A stretch of DNA of 64,000 nucleotides from Rhizobium mongolense USDA 1844. GTDB taxonomy: Bacteria > Pseudomonadota > Alphaproteobacteria > Rhizobiales > Rhizobiaceae. The stretch is taken from positions 1 through 64,000 of the forward strand of contig NZ_ATTQ01000024.1 of assembly GCF_000419765.1 (NCBI RefSeq). The letters run 5' to 3'. The position numbers and the translations under genes were made by a program. Shown one piece after another: positions 18,044-26,829 of this stretch; positions within the stretch are counted from its first letter, which is position 1, and each line of letters starts with the position of its first letter. A model generated the notes under the pieces. It was given only the letters and a program-made list of their open reading frames with translations, did not search any database and was not told the DNA's origin.

Positions 18044-18896
18044 TTCACGTGAAACATTCGGCCCGAATGCCTTTGTCACCGGCTTCCCGGTGCGGCACTC
18101 ACGTTCGCCTTTGATCCACGGATACTGGCTGAAAAAGCTTGGGCTTCGCGGAAGCTACCGCGCATACGAGGTTGCTCCCGCCGATTTTGCAGCATTCATT
18201 GGATCTCTCAAGGATCAAAGCTCGGGCTTTATCGGCGGCAATGTCACCATCCCGCACAAGGAGATGGCCTGTCAGCTCGCGGACAGGCCGGATGAACTCT
18301 CCCAGGAACTCGGCGCATCCAACACGTTATGGCTGGAGGAAGGAGAACTCCATTCGACCAATACCGACGGTCACGGATTTACCGCAAACCTGAACGAGCG
18401 CCACCCTGGCTGGGATAAGCACGAGACCGCAATAATACTCGGTGCAGGCGGCGCCAGCCGGGCGGTCATACAGGCCGTGCGCGACCGCGGTTTCCGGGAG
18501 ATTCATGTCGTCAACCGAACCGCTGCTCGCGCGCAGGAACTTGCCGATCGTTTTGGAGAAAAAGTCTATGCGCATCCGATGGGAGCGCTCGCGGAAGTCA
18601 TGAAAGGTGCGGGTGTTTTCGTCAATACGACATCGCTCGGTATGGACGGCGAATCAGCACCGGAAATCGATTTTTCGCCGCTCGACGGTAACGCGGTCGT
18701 CACAGATGTCGTCTATGTGCCGCTGAAGACACCCTTGCTGAAACAGGCCGAGGAACAGGGTTTCGCGATCGTGGATGGACTTGGTATGCTGCTTCATCAG
18801 GCTGTGCCGGGCTTCGAGAAATGGTTCAGCAAGCCGCCGGTCGTCGATGACGAGCTTCGTGCACTCGTCATCGCAGATATGGAAAAACACAGATGA
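18036..18896 (+). CDS. aroE: Shikimate dehydrogenase
   Basis: This 286-residue NADPH enzyme reduces 3-dehydroshikimate to shikimate in aromatic amino-acid synthesis. Substrate-binding RHSRSPLIHG, the catalytic-lysine motif NVTIPHKEMA and the dinucleotide loop GAGGASRAV are intact. I chose ATG at 18036 (MDDSRETF), overlapping the maf stop by 8 bp; ATG 18027 is in frame too. Codons 3-7 are made of a one-mismatch parS, which fixes this odd N-terminus. coaE begins within its last codons (ATGA overlap). Confidence 0.96.
   Translation: MDDSRETFGPNAFVTGFPVRHSRSPLIHGYWLKKLGLRGSYRAYEVAPADFAAFIGSLKDQSSGFIGGNVTIPHKEMACQLADRPDELSQELGASNTLWLEEGELHSTNTDGHGFTANLNERHPGWDKHETAIILGAGGASRAVIQAVRDRGFREIHVVNRTAARAQELADRFGEKVYAHPMGALAEVMKGAGVFVNTTSLGMDGESAPEIDFSPLDGNAVVTDVVYVPLKTPLLKQAEEQGFAIVDGLGMLLHQAVPGFEKWFSKPPVVDDELRALVIADMEKHR
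18041..18056. other. parS: parS-like site at aroE start
   Basis: TGATTCACGTGAAACA matches parS at 15 of 16 positions (position 3 is A). It covers the end of maf and the first codons of aroE, on the opposite side of the putative origin from the rsmG site. Confidence 0.85.
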
Positions 18897-19504
18897 TCCG
18901 GATCGGTCTCACGGGTTCCATAGGGATGGGGAAATCAACTGCGGCAAAGCTCTTTGCCGATGCCGGTATTCCCGTCAATGATTCCGATGCTGTGGTCCAT
19001 GAGCTTTATGCCGGCGAGGCAGCGCAGTTGATCGAAGCTGAGTTCCCGGGCACGGTTCGGAACGGCGTCGTCGACCGTCAGGAACTTGGCCGTCAGCTTT
19101 CGCGCCGACCCGATGGTTTCAAAACGCTCGAAGCAATCGTTCATCCGCTGGTTCGCCAGCGCGAAACGGAATTCGTGGCACGCGAACAAGCGCGAGGATC
19201 GGAGATAGTCCTGCTCGATATCCCGCTACTTTTCGAAACTGGTGCCGAGACCCGAGTCGACATAATTGTGGTCGTGAGCTGCGATCCACAGATTCAGCGC
19301 GATCGGGTGCTTGCGCGACCGGGCATGACCGAGGAAAAATTCAATATGATTCGCTCGCGGCAGACCCCGGACGCCGAAAAGCGGGAGCGTGCCGATTATG
19401 TCATCGACACGGGGCACGCCATCGAAATCACGCGGGCGAGGGTGAGTGAAATCATCGCGGTCTTGAAAGCGCGGATCGCGAAGGGAGATTTCCGGAATGC
19501 GTGA
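18893..19504 (+). CDS. coaE: Dephospho-CoA kinase
   Basis: This 203-residue kinase carries out the last step of coenzyme A synthesis. P-loop GSIGMGKS spans residues 8-15 and the family segment NDSDAVVHELY follows at about 29-39. The lid region with RDRVLARPGMTEEKF is present. It overlaps aroE by 4 bp and dnaQ by 8 bp, the conserved alphaproteobacterial aroE-coaE-dnaQ operon. The later CoA enzyme set is split: pantothenate kinase coaA lies at 57-58 kb. Confidence 0.96.
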   Translation: MIRIGLTGSIGMGKSTAAKLFADAGIPVNDSDAVVHELYAGEAAQLIEAEFPGTVRNGVVDRQELGRQLSRRPDGFKTLEAIVHPLVRQRETEFVAREQARGSEIVLLDIPLLFETGAETRVDIIVVVSCDPQIQRDRVLARPGMTEEKFNMIRSRQTPDAEKRERADYVIDTGHAIEITRARVSEIIAVLKARIAKGDFRNA

Positions 19505-20210
19505 GATCATTTTCGATACGGAAACCACCGGTCTCGACAGTCGCATGGATCGCATCATCGAAATCGGCGGCGTCGAGCTCTTGAACCATTTCCCGACCGG
19601 CCGCACGATCCATATCTATATCAATCCGGGAGATCAGAAAGTCCATCCCGATGCGCTCGCCGTTCACGGCATTACCGACGAGTTTTTGAAGGACAAGAAG
19701 CCTTTCTCCGCAGTGGTTGAAGAGATCATCGAGTTCTTCGGTGACGCAAGGTGGATCGCGCACAACGCGACCTTCGATATGGGTTTTGTCAATGCCGAAC
19801 TCGCTCGCCTTGGCATACCGCCGATCCTGCCGGAGAGGGTCGTCGATACGCTTTCTCTCGCTCGGCGCAAACATCCGATGGGACCGAATTCGCTCGATGC
19901 CCTCTGCCGCCGCTACGGTATAGACAACTCACACCGCACAAAACACGGTGCACTTCTCGACTCGGAACTGCTTGCCGAGGTCTATATAGAGATGATCGGC
20001 GGGCGTCAGACCGCTCTCGGTTTGAACGTTGCGGTAACAAGCGGGGCAGGCGACGCCGAGGCCGTTCTGGAGGAGGCCGTTGACATCGGTTTGGAGCGGC
20101 CCCGGCCACTCGCACCGCGCCTTAGCGAAGCGGAAGCTCAGGCTCATGATGCGCTGATTGCCGCGCTCGGCAGTAAAGGCATCTGGGCCAGATACGATCG
20201 CCCAAATTAA
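19497..20210 (+). CDS. dnaQ: DNA polymerase III epsilon subunit (proofreading exonuclease)
   Basis: This 237-residue 3'-5' exonuclease proofreads for the replicative polymerase. Exo I IIFDTETTGLD (residues 4-14), Exo II HNATFDMGF and Exo III HGALLDSELLA provide the four acidic residues and catalytic His of the DEDDh family. A C-terminal extension consistent with binding the alpha subunit is present. It closes the rightward ori-side operon and is followed by a strong hairpin shared with convergent secB. Confidence 0.95.
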   Translation: MREIIFDTETTGLDSRMDRIIEIGGVELLNHFPTGRTIHIYINPGDQKVHPDALAVHGITDEFLKDKKPFSAVVEEIIEFFGDARWIAHNATFDMGFVNAELARLGIPPILPERVVDTLSLARRKHPMGPNSLDALCRRYGIDNSHRTKHGALLDSELLAEVYIEMIGGRQTALGLNVAVTSGAGDAEAVLEEAVDIGLERPRPLAPRLSEAEAQAHDALIAALGSKGIWARYDRPN

Positions 20211-20236
20211 AAGTGCCCGGGCTTTGACCCGGGCAC
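20207..20236 (-). terminator. Terminator between dnaQ and secB
   Basis: GTGCCCGGG and CCCGGGCAC form a perfect 9-bp stem with a 6-base loop. The T-rich tail (TTTTAATTT) follows when read leftward, so it best serves secB; it could also slow dnaQ transcription. Confidence 0.8.
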
Positions 20237-20260
20237 CGCAGTCAAATCACGTGCTTCGAA

Positions 20261-20737
20261 TCAATTTGTCTGCACCTTTGCGCGCGTCTGCTCTTCGGCG
20301 ACGCGTTGCGCAAACATCTGTGCGAAGTCGATCGGGTCGATCATCAGCGGCGGGAAGCCGCCATTGCGCGTTACATCGGCAATGATCTGGCGGGCAAACG
20401 GGAAGAGCATGCGCGGGCATTCGATGAAGAGAACCGGCAGCATGTGTTCTTGCGGGAAGCCGGCAACGCGGAAGACGCCGCCGTAAACGAGTTCGGCATG
20501 AAAGACCGTCTTGTCGCCATCCTTGGCCTCGGCGTTGAGCGACAGCACGACGTCGAAATCCGTATCCGAAAGCGGATTGGCATTGACGTTGACATTGATA
20601 TTGATCGCCGGCGCCTTGTCGCGCGCTTGAAGCGAACGCGGGGCACCCGGATTTTCGAAGGAAAGGTCCTTCGTGTACTGAGCGAGAATGGTGAGGCTCG
20701 GGCTTGTCGTGCCGCTGCCGTTGTTTTCATCAGCCAT
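20261..20737 (-). CDS. secB: Protein-export chaperone SecB
   Basis: This 158-residue homotetrameric chaperone keeps exported proteins unfolded and passes them to SecA. The N-terminal LTILAQYTKDLSFENPGAP is the classic SecB peptide-groove strand, and DVVLSLNAEA and FIECPRMLFPFARQ follow. The frame is open to 20758, but ATG at 20737 (MADENN) fits the family and GAGGAAAA sits just before it. fxsA is 81 bp upstream on the same strand. Confidence 0.96.
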   Translation of the reverse strand: MADENNGSGTTSPSLTILAQYTKDLSFENPGAPRSLQARDKAPAININVNVNANPLSDTDFDVVLSLNAEAKDGDKTVFHAELVYGGVFRVAGFPQEHMLPVLFIECPRMLFPFARQIIADVTRNGGFPPLMIDPIDFAQMFAQRVAEEQTRAKVQTN

Positions 20738-20818
20738 TGGATTTTCCTCGAGGGGCATTGGATGTTGCCGCCATCTAACATTTCGGGAAAAGGCTTACAA
20801 CCCTGGGCGAATCGGTCT

Positions 20819-21328
20819 CTACTCGCCGAGCCGCTTGCCTGACCAGGGAGACTTGTTGTTAGGCTCGCGGCGATAATCGTCCTCATCAAGATCGACAACT
20901 TTTGAACCCGGCTTGGATTGGTTGCTGAATCCGGACGATTGCGACGCGGTAGAGCCTCTTGTCGTCTGAACGATAACGAATCGCTTGCGGATGTAGTTCC
21001 AGGCAAGATCACGAACGGCCGGGATGAAAAGCGCGATGGCGATGATGTCTGAAATAAATCCCGGAACGATGAGAAGCAGCGACGCGATGACGAGCATGGC
21101 TGGCCGCAGAAGCTCCCGGCCAGGTAATACGCCGTTTCGCGCCTCGGTCGACATACGCTGCAGGATGCCTATACCCTGGCGACGAAGCAGAGCCATGCCG
21201 ATCACAACACTCAGGACGACGAGACCAAGGGTCGCCAGTAGGCCGACTGCGCGCCCGACGATTACGAAGCCCGCTATCTCCGCCAGCGGCAGCAGCAGCA
21301 CAAAACCTGGAAGCATTGCAAGTCGCAT
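20819..21328 (-). CDS. fxsA: FxsA-family membrane protein
   Basis: This 169-residue FxsA protein is an inner-membrane protein of unclear role; in E. coli its overproduction relieves phage T7 exclusion by the F plasmid. Three or four hydrophobic segments are apparent (PGFVLLLPLAEIAGFVIVG; ATLGLVVLSVVIGMALL; AMLVIASLLLIVPGFISDI). The internal GFISD motif is characteristic. The C-terminal third is polar and rich in Ser/Lys. It diverges from the Tim44-like gene across about 125 bp. Confidence 0.9.
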   Translation of the reverse strand: MRLAMLPGFVLLLPLAEIAGFVIVGRAVGLLATLGLVVLSVVIGMALLRRQGIGILQRMSTEARNGVLPGRELLRPAMLVIASLLLIVPGFISDIIAIALFIPAVRDLAWNYIRKRFVIVQTTRGSTASQSSGFSNQSKPGSKVVDLDEDDYRREPNNKSPWSGKRLGE

Positions 21329-21453
21329 CGTCTCTCCAACCGGCGCTCGCCGGGCCTCATGGCAATCGCAAGATTGCGGCTATTTGAATCATCTGTCTAT
21401 GCGGACTATATGGGAGTACAAATCATAGATGTTAACGGTGGCTGCGGCACGAT

Positions 21454-22155
21454 ATGAGTTCAAACGACTTCATCACTTTGTTTTTCCTTGTGGCGGCGGT
21501 GCTGATTTTTTTCCAGCTCCGCAGTGTTCTGGGACGCCGCACGGGAAATGAGAAGCCGCCGCGCGATCTCTTTACGCCGCGCGATGCCGCCGGTCCTGAG
21601 CATTCCGATGCCGGCAAGGTCGTGACGCTTCCGCGCCGCGATACACCTGCAGAAGAAGAAGGCCGCTTTGCAGTGGTCGACGCTTTTGCGCCCCCCGGTA
21701 CGCCGCTCAATGAGCCTCTCCGTGCGCTCAGTAAAGCCGATCCATCCTTCGCACCTAAGGAATTTTTGAACGGCGCGAAGATGGCTTACGAAATGATCGT
21801 CATGGCTTATGCCGACGGTGACAGAAAGACGTTGAAGAATCTTTTGTCCCGCGAGGTCTATGAAGGTTTTGACGCGGCCATCGCAGATCGCGAGGCCAAG
21901 GGCGAGAAGGTAAAATCCACCTTTGTCGGCATCGATAAGGCGGACATCACACAGGTGGAAGTCAAAGGCAGCGAGGCACAGATTACGATCCGTATCGCCA
22001 GCCAGCTGATCTCCGCGACTTACGACAAAGCTGACAAGCTGATAGAAGGCGATGTCGAGAACGTTGCCGAAGTCAACGACATCTGGACCTTTGCCCGCGA
22101 TACGCGATCGCGCGATCCCAATTGGAAACTCGTGGCAACCGAATCGGAAACATGA
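21454..22155 (+). CDS. Tim44/TimA-like inner-membrane protein
   Basis: This 233-residue protein has one N-terminal membrane helix (ITLFFLVAAVLIFFQL) followed by a proline-rich linker and a Tim44-like domain (from about residue 95, KEFLNGAKMAYEMIVMAYADGD). Bacterial Tim44-domain proteins resemble the mitochondrial import component, but their bacterial role is not settled. It is anchored in the inner membrane with the domain probably in the cytoplasm. Its stop codon overlaps the mltA start (ATGA), so the two are translationally coupled. Confidence 0.88.
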   Translation: MSSNDFITLFFLVAAVLIFFQLRSVLGRRTGNEKPPRDLFTPRDAAGPEHSDAGKVVTLPRRDTPAEEEGRFAVVDAFAPPGTPLNEPLRALSKADPSFAPKEFLNGAKMAYEMIVMAYADGDRKTLKNLLSREVYEGFDAAIADREAKGEKVKSTFVGIDKADITQVEVKGSEAQITIRIASQLISATYDKADKLIEGDVENVAEVNDIWTFARDTRSRDPNWKLVATESET

Positions 22156-23270
22156 GTGACGAAAAAGCGGGCTTCGTTCTGCAAGCTGTCGGTTTCGATG
22201 AACTCAAGGGCTGGAAGGATGATGATCCCTCCAGCCTTTTTGAGGTCATGGAAGCGTGTCGCCGGCAAATTACCGGCACGAAACCCTACCGCACCGGATC
22301 GCTCGGCCTGAGCACCGACGATCTTTTGCCTCTGCTCGACGCAGCCCGAAATGCGAAACCCGCATCTGCTTCTGAAGCCCGATCCTTCTTCGAGCAGAAC
22401 TGTCGGCCGTTTTTTATCAGAAAACTGGACGGTAGCCGGGGTTTCGTTACCGCTTTCTACGAACCGGAAATCGCCGTTTCCGACAAGCTCGATGCTACTT
22501 ATCGCTTCCCGTTCTATCGGCGACCCGATGATCTGATCGACCTCGACAATAGCAACCGCCCCGTAGGCCTCGATTCATCCTATGCCTTTGGTCGCCTCCG
22601 GGATGGAGAGATAAGCGCCTATTTCGACCGGCAGGCGATCGACCAAGGCATTCTCGACGGTCGGGGCCTTGAAATCGCCTGGGCGAAATCCAAGGTCGAT
22701 GTCTTCTTCGTGCATGTGCAGGGCGCGGCGCGACTGCGCTACCCGGATGGACGGACGGCGCGTATCACATATACGGCAAAGGCCGGGCATCCTTTCTCCG
22801 CTATCGGCAAGCTGTTGGTCGACCGCGGTGAAATCGACCGTGCAAACATTTCCATGCAGTCGATTCGCGCCTGGCTCGCAGCGCATCCAGAGCAGGTCGA
22901 TGATGTTCTCTGGCACAATCGATCCTATATTTTCTTCCGCGAGGCGCCGGTTGCCGCTTCTAAAGCTGGACCAGTTGCTGCAGCGAAAGTGCCGTTAGTC
23001 GCCGGACGGTCGCTTGCCGTCGACCGCCTGATACATACCTTCGGTTTTCCCTTCTTCATCCGTTCCGAAAGCCTGACCCATCTTGATAAGGGTAGGCCGT
23101 TCCAGCGTTTGATGCTTGCCTTGGACACTGGCTCCGCGATCGTCGGTCCTGCGCGTGGCGATATTTTTACGGGTTCCGGCGATGAGGCGGGCGAATTGGC
23201 GGGTACGGTGCGTAACGACGCGGACTTTGCCATCCTCATTCCGAACGCTGCGACTGGAAGGTTCGGCTGA
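22152..23270 (+). CDS. mltA: Membrane-bound lytic murein transglycosylase A family protein
   Basis: This 372-residue protein has the MltA domain (GFVTAFYEPEIAVS, then YRFPFYRRPDDL) and a C-terminal 3D domain with LALDTGSAIVG and GRGD-like PARGDIFTGSG, containing the conserved aspartates. Such enzymes cleave peptidoglycan to 1,6-anhydro-MurNAc products. Start ATG 22152 overlaps the Tim44-like stop. No signal peptide or lipobox is visible at this start, which is odd for a periplasmic enzyme. The next gene starts within its stop. Confidence 0.9.
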   Translation: MSDEKAGFVLQAVGFDELKGWKDDDPSSLFEVMEACRRQITGTKPYRTGSLGLSTDDLLPLLDAARNAKPASASEARSFFEQNCRPFFIRKLDGSRGFVTAFYEPEIAVSDKLDATYRFPFYRRPDDLIDLDNSNRPVGLDSSYAFGRLRDGEISAYFDRQAIDQGILDGRGLEIAWAKSKVDVFFVHVQGAARLRYPDGRTARITYTAKAGHPFSAIGKLLVDRGEIDRANISMQSIRAWLAAHPEQVDDVLWHNRSYIFFREAPVAASKAGPVAAAKVPLVAGRSLAVDRLIHTFGFPFFIRSESLTHLDKGRPFQRLMLALDTGSAIVGPARGDIFTGSGDEAGELAGTVRNDADFAILIPNAATGRFG

Positions 23271-23833
23271 TGACGAGAGACCGCAAGCTCAGCACGGACG
23301 AGAGAATTCTATGGGGCAAGGTTGCGCGCAGTACGCGGCCGCTGGCCGGCAAGAAGGGCGAGTTTACTGAACTCGATGCCTTTCTTGTGGAAACCGAAGC
23401 CGGGGGCGGGAATGCCTTCCAGAAATCGTCTGCTGAAACGGAAATACAAGCTGCAGCGCTGCCGGGGGCAGCGAAGCAGCCTTCCGGCACCCACCATCCA
23501 CTGGAGCGGCCCGTCAAACGCAAGATCGCCAAAGGCAGGCTGGCACTAGAGGCGCGTATCGATCTCCACGGCCTCGTGCAAAGCCAAGCCCATGTCATGC
23601 TTCTCGATTTCCTCATCCGCGCGCATGAGCGCGGCATGCGGCATGTGCTGGTCATCACCGGCAAGGGCAGTTCGATGGGGAGCGAAGGTGCGTTGAAACG
23701 GGCTGTACCGCTCTGGTTTTCGAAGCCGGAGTTCCGCTATCTGATCTCGTCTTACGAAGCGGCTGCGCACCACCACGGCGGCGAGGGCGCGCTTTATATC
23801 CGGCTCTCCCGGCGGCAGGGGGACAGGTCATGA
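23270..23833 (+). CDS. Smr/MutS2-C-domain protein
   Basis: This 187-residue protein has a C-terminal Smr domain with DLHGLVQSQAH near residues 100-110 and the TGKG loop (VLVITGKGSS), features of Smr nicking endonucleases. The N-terminal half is low-complexity and charged (WGKVARSTRPLAG). There is no MutS ATPase, so this is a stand-alone Smr protein of the SmrA/SmrB type. It starts on the last base of the mltA stop and overlaps the XRE gene by 4 bp, implying a Tim44-mltA-smr-xre transcript. Substrate (DNA or RNA) is unknown. Confidence 0.88.
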   Translation: MTRDRKLSTDERILWGKVARSTRPLAGKKGEFTELDAFLVETEAGGGNAFQKSSAETEIQAAALPGAAKQPSGTHHPLERPVKRKIAKGRLALEARIDLHGLVQSQAHVMLLDFLIRAHERGMRHVLVITGKGSSMGSEGALKRAVPLWFSKPEFRYLISSYEAAAHHHGGEGALYIRLSRRQGDRS

Positions 23834-24207
23834 CACCGTTCGGCGAAGCTGTTCGAAAGCTTCGGGCGCGCAAAGGCGTGTCGCAGAAGCAGATGGCAGC
23901 GGCGCTCAACGTCTCGCCTGCCTATCTCTCCGCACTGGAACATGGAAAACGCGGCTTGCCGACCTTCGACCTGCTTCAGCGGATTGCCGGCTATTTCAAC
24001 ATCATCTGGGATGAAGCTGAGGAACTCTTCCTCCTCGCCCGCGCATCGGACCCGCGCGTAGTGATTGATACCGCGGGTCTACCCCCCGAATATACGGCTT
24101 TTGCCAATCGTTTGGCGGGCCGGATTCGCAACCTTGACAGTGCAGCTTTGGCCGAGCTCGCGGCTACGCTTGAAAATCTCGGCAAAGCTGACGGAAAAGC
24201 GTCATAA
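23830..24207 (+). CDS. XRE-family helix-turn-helix regulator
   Basis: This 125-residue protein has an N-terminal HTH: VRKLRARKGVSQKQMAAAL, then VSPAYLSALEHGKRGLP, the typical recognition helix of the XRE/Cro family. The C-terminal half is helical with no ligand domain I recognise. It overlaps the Smr gene by 4 bp and lies 133 bp before gyrB. It probably regulates its own operon; a role at gyrB is only a guess from location. Confidence 0.88.
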   Translation: MTPFGEAVRKLRARKGVSQKQMAAALNVSPAYLSALEHGKRGLPTFDLLQRIAGYFNIIWDEAEELFLLARASDPRVVIDTAGLPPEYTAFANRLAGRIRNLDSAALAELAATLENLGKADGKAS

Positions 24208-24340
24208 TCCCCTGCTTTATGCCGGATTCCCAGGCTCTGCCATTGGGAATGGCGTCCAAAAACCCTATATTCCGAAATGAAAAAGGCCGGTGATTCGCAA
24301 GGCTCTCCGGGCTCCTACAACAGGGAAATTCAAAGACAGC

Positions 24341-26776
24341 ATGACCGATATACCAGCGACGGAAAACGGCGTTAACACCGAATATGGCGCGGATTCCATC
24401 AAGGTCCTCAAGGGCCTTGATGCCGTGCGTAAGCGCCCCGGCATGTATATCGGTGACACCGACGACGGTTCCGGCCTGCATCACATGGTTTATGAAGTCG
24501 TCGACAACGCAATTGACGAGGCGCTGGCCGGCCATGCCGACATCGTCACCGTTACGCTCAACCCCGACGGCTCGGTGACGGTGACCGACAACGGCCGCGG
24601 TATTCCAACGGATATACACACCGGCGAAGGGGTGTCCGCAGCCGAAGTCATCATGACGCAGCTTCATGCCGGCGGTAAGTTCGACCAGAATTCCTACAAA
24701 GTTTCCGGCGGCCTGCATGGCGTCGGCGTTTCGGTCGTCAACGCGCTTTCGGTCTGGCTGAAACTGAAGATCCGCCGGCAGGGTAAGATTCATGAAATGA
24801 GCTTCACGCATGGCGTTGCCGATGCGCCACTCAAGGTGACAGGTGACGCGGGCAGCGACACAGGCACGGAAGTCAGCTTCATGCCGAGCACCGGTACCTT
24901 CACGATGACGGACTTCGATTACGGCACGCTGGAGCACCGCCTTCGCGAGCTTGCCTTCTTGAATTCCGGTGTCCGCATTCTGCTGACAGACAAGCGCCAT
25001 TCGGACATCAAGCAGGAAGAAATGCGTTATGACGGTGGCCTTGAGGCCTTCGTTTCCTATCTCGATCGTGCCAAGAAACCTCTGGTCGATAAACCTGTCT
25101 CGATCCGAGGCGAAAAGGATGGAATTACCGTCGAAGTCGCAATGTGGTGGAACGACAGCTATCACGAAAACGTGCTCTGCTTTACCAACAACATTCCACA
25201 ACGCGACGGCGGCACGCATATGGCCGGCTTCCGCGCCGCGCTGACGCGCCAAGTCGTATCCTATGCCGATAGCTCCGGCATTACCAAGAAGGAGAAAGTC
25301 ACACTCCAGGGCGAAGATTGCCGCGAGGGCCTGACGGCTGTCCTTTCGGTGAAGGTGCCGGATCCGAAGTTCTCGTCGCAGACGAAGGACAAGCTGGTTT
25401 CCTCGGAAGTTCGTCCGGTCGTCGAAAGCCTCGTCAATGAAGCGCTCAGCACATGGTTTGAAGAGCATCCGAGTGAGGCCAAGGTGCTCGTCGGCAAGGT
25501 TGTAGAGGCGGCCGCGGCCCGCGAAGCAGCTCGTAAGGCCCGCGAACTGACGCGCCGCAAAGGTGCGCTCGATATCGCCTCGCTGCCCGGCAAACTCGCC
25601 GATTGCTCCGAGCGCGACCCTGCGAAGTCCGAAGTCTTCCTCGTCGAGGGTGACTCGGCGGGCGGCTCTGCAAAACAGGGACGTTCCCGTGAAAATCAGG
25701 CGATCCTGCCTCTACGAGGCAAGATTCTCAATGTCGAGCGTGCCCGCTTCGACAAGATGCTCTCCAGCCAGGAAATCGGCACGTTGATTACCGCGCTCGG
25801 CACGGGCATCGGCAAGGACGAGTTCAGCGCCGACAAGCTTCGCTACCACAAGATCATCATCATGACGGATGCCGATGTCGACGGTGCCCACATCCGCACG
25901 CTTCTGCTGACATTCTTCTTCCGTCAGATGCCGGAGCTGATCGAGCGCGGGCATCTCTACATCGCCCAGCCGCCGCTCTACAAGGTTTCGCGCGGCAAGT
26001 CCGTTCAGTACGTGAAAGACGAAAAGGCGCTTGAAGATTATCTGATCGGCCAGGGCCTTGAGGATGCGGCGCTGAGGCTCGCAAGCGGCGAAGTCCGCAC
26101 CGGTCAGGACCTGCGCGAAGTTATCCTCGATGCATTGCGCCTGCGTGCGTTGCTCGAAAACCTGCATTCCCGTTACAATCGCGCTGTCGTTGAGCAGGCG
26201 GCAATCGCCGGGGCACTGAACGCCGAAGCGGTCAGCGATCGTGCCAGGGCCGAACAGCTCGCGGCTGATGTCGCCAAGCGCCTCGACATCATCGCCGAGG
26301 AAACCGAGCGCGGCTGGGAAGGCGGCCTGACCAGCGAAGGTGGGCTGCGGCTGGAGCGAATGGTACGCGGCGTCAAGGAAGTCGTCGTGCTCGACATGGC
26401 GCTGATCGGCTCGCAGGACGCGCGTCACATCGATCAACTCTCGTCGCGCCTCAAAGAAATCTACCAGAGCCCACCGGCGCTTTCGCGCCGCGACGGAGAT
26501 ACCGAGATATCCGGTCCGCGCGCTCTGCTCGATGCAATTTTTGCCAGTGGCCGCAAGGGACTGACGATGCAGCGTTACAAGGGCCTTGGCGAAATGAATG
26601 CCGAGCAGCTCTGGGAGACGACGCTCGACCCGAACGCCCGTTCGCTGCTTCAGGTCAAGGTAAACGACGCGACGGATGCCGATGGCCTTTTCGCCCGGCT
26701 GATGGGCGACGAAGTCGAGCCGCGCCGTGAATTCATTCAGGATAATGCGCTCAGCGTTGCAAATCTCGATATCTGA
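24341..26776 (+). CDS. gyrB: DNA gyrase subunit B
   Basis: This 811-residue ATPase subunit of gyrase introduces negative supercoils. The GHKL ATPase has VDNAIDEALAGHAD and the glycine loop SGGLHGVGVSVVNALS. The TOPRIM domain has VEGDSAGGSAKQGR (the EGDSA motif) and TDADVDGAHI. The C-terminal YKGLGEMNAEQLWETT is intact. I chose ATG 24341 (MTDIPATENG); the open frame reaches back to 24290. A bidirectional hairpin follows. Only gyrB is here; gyrA is elsewhere. Confidence 0.98.
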   Translation: MTDIPATENGVNTEYGADSIKVLKGLDAVRKRPGMYIGDTDDGSGLHHMVYEVVDNAIDEALAGHADIVTVTLNPDGSVTVTDNGRGIPTDIHTGEGVSAAEVIMTQLHAGGKFDQNSYKVSGGLHGVGVSVVNALSVWLKLKIRRQGKIHEMSFTHGVADAPLKVTGDAGSDTGTEVSFMPSTGTFTMTDFDYGTLEHRLRELAFLNSGVRILLTDKRHSDIKQEEMRYDGGLEAFVSYLDRAKKPLVDKPVSIRGEKDGITVEVAMWWNDSYHENVLCFTNNIPQRDGGTHMAGFRAALTRQVVSYADSSGITKKEKVTLQGEDCREGLTAVLSVKVPDPKFSSQTKDKLVSSEVRPVVESLVNEALSTWFEEHPSEAKVLVGKVVEAAAAREAARKARELTRRKGALDIASLPGKLADCSERDPAKSEVFLVEGDSAGGSAKQGRSRENQAILPLRGKILNVERARFDKMLSSQEIGTLITALGTGIGKDEFSADKLRYHKIIIMTDADVDGAHIRTLLLTFFFRQMPELIERGHLYIAQPPLYKVSRGKSVQYVKDEKALEDYLIGQGLEDAALRLASGEVRTGQDLREVILDALRLRALLENLHSRYNRAVVEQAAIAGALNAEAVSDRARAEQLAADVAKRLDIIAEETERGWEGGLTSEGGLRLERMVRGVKEVVVLDMALIGSQDARHIDQLSSRLKEIYQSPPALSRRDGDTEISGPRALLDAIFASGRKGLTMQRYKGLGEMNAEQLWETTLDPNARSLLQVKVNDATDADGLFARLMGDEVEPRREFIQDNALSVANLDI

Positions 26777-26790
26777 TTGATTTCCCGCAC

Positions 26791-26822
26791 AAAAAGGCGC
26801 GTTCATGGCGCCTTCTTTTTTC
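26791..26822 (+). terminator. Terminator after gyrB
   Basis: AAGGCGC and GCGCCTT form a 7-bp stem around a 7-base loop, followed by TTTTTT. A-tract on the left makes it usable by the convergent nitroreductase gene as well. Confidence 0.85.
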
Positions 26823-26829
26823 GACAGAA

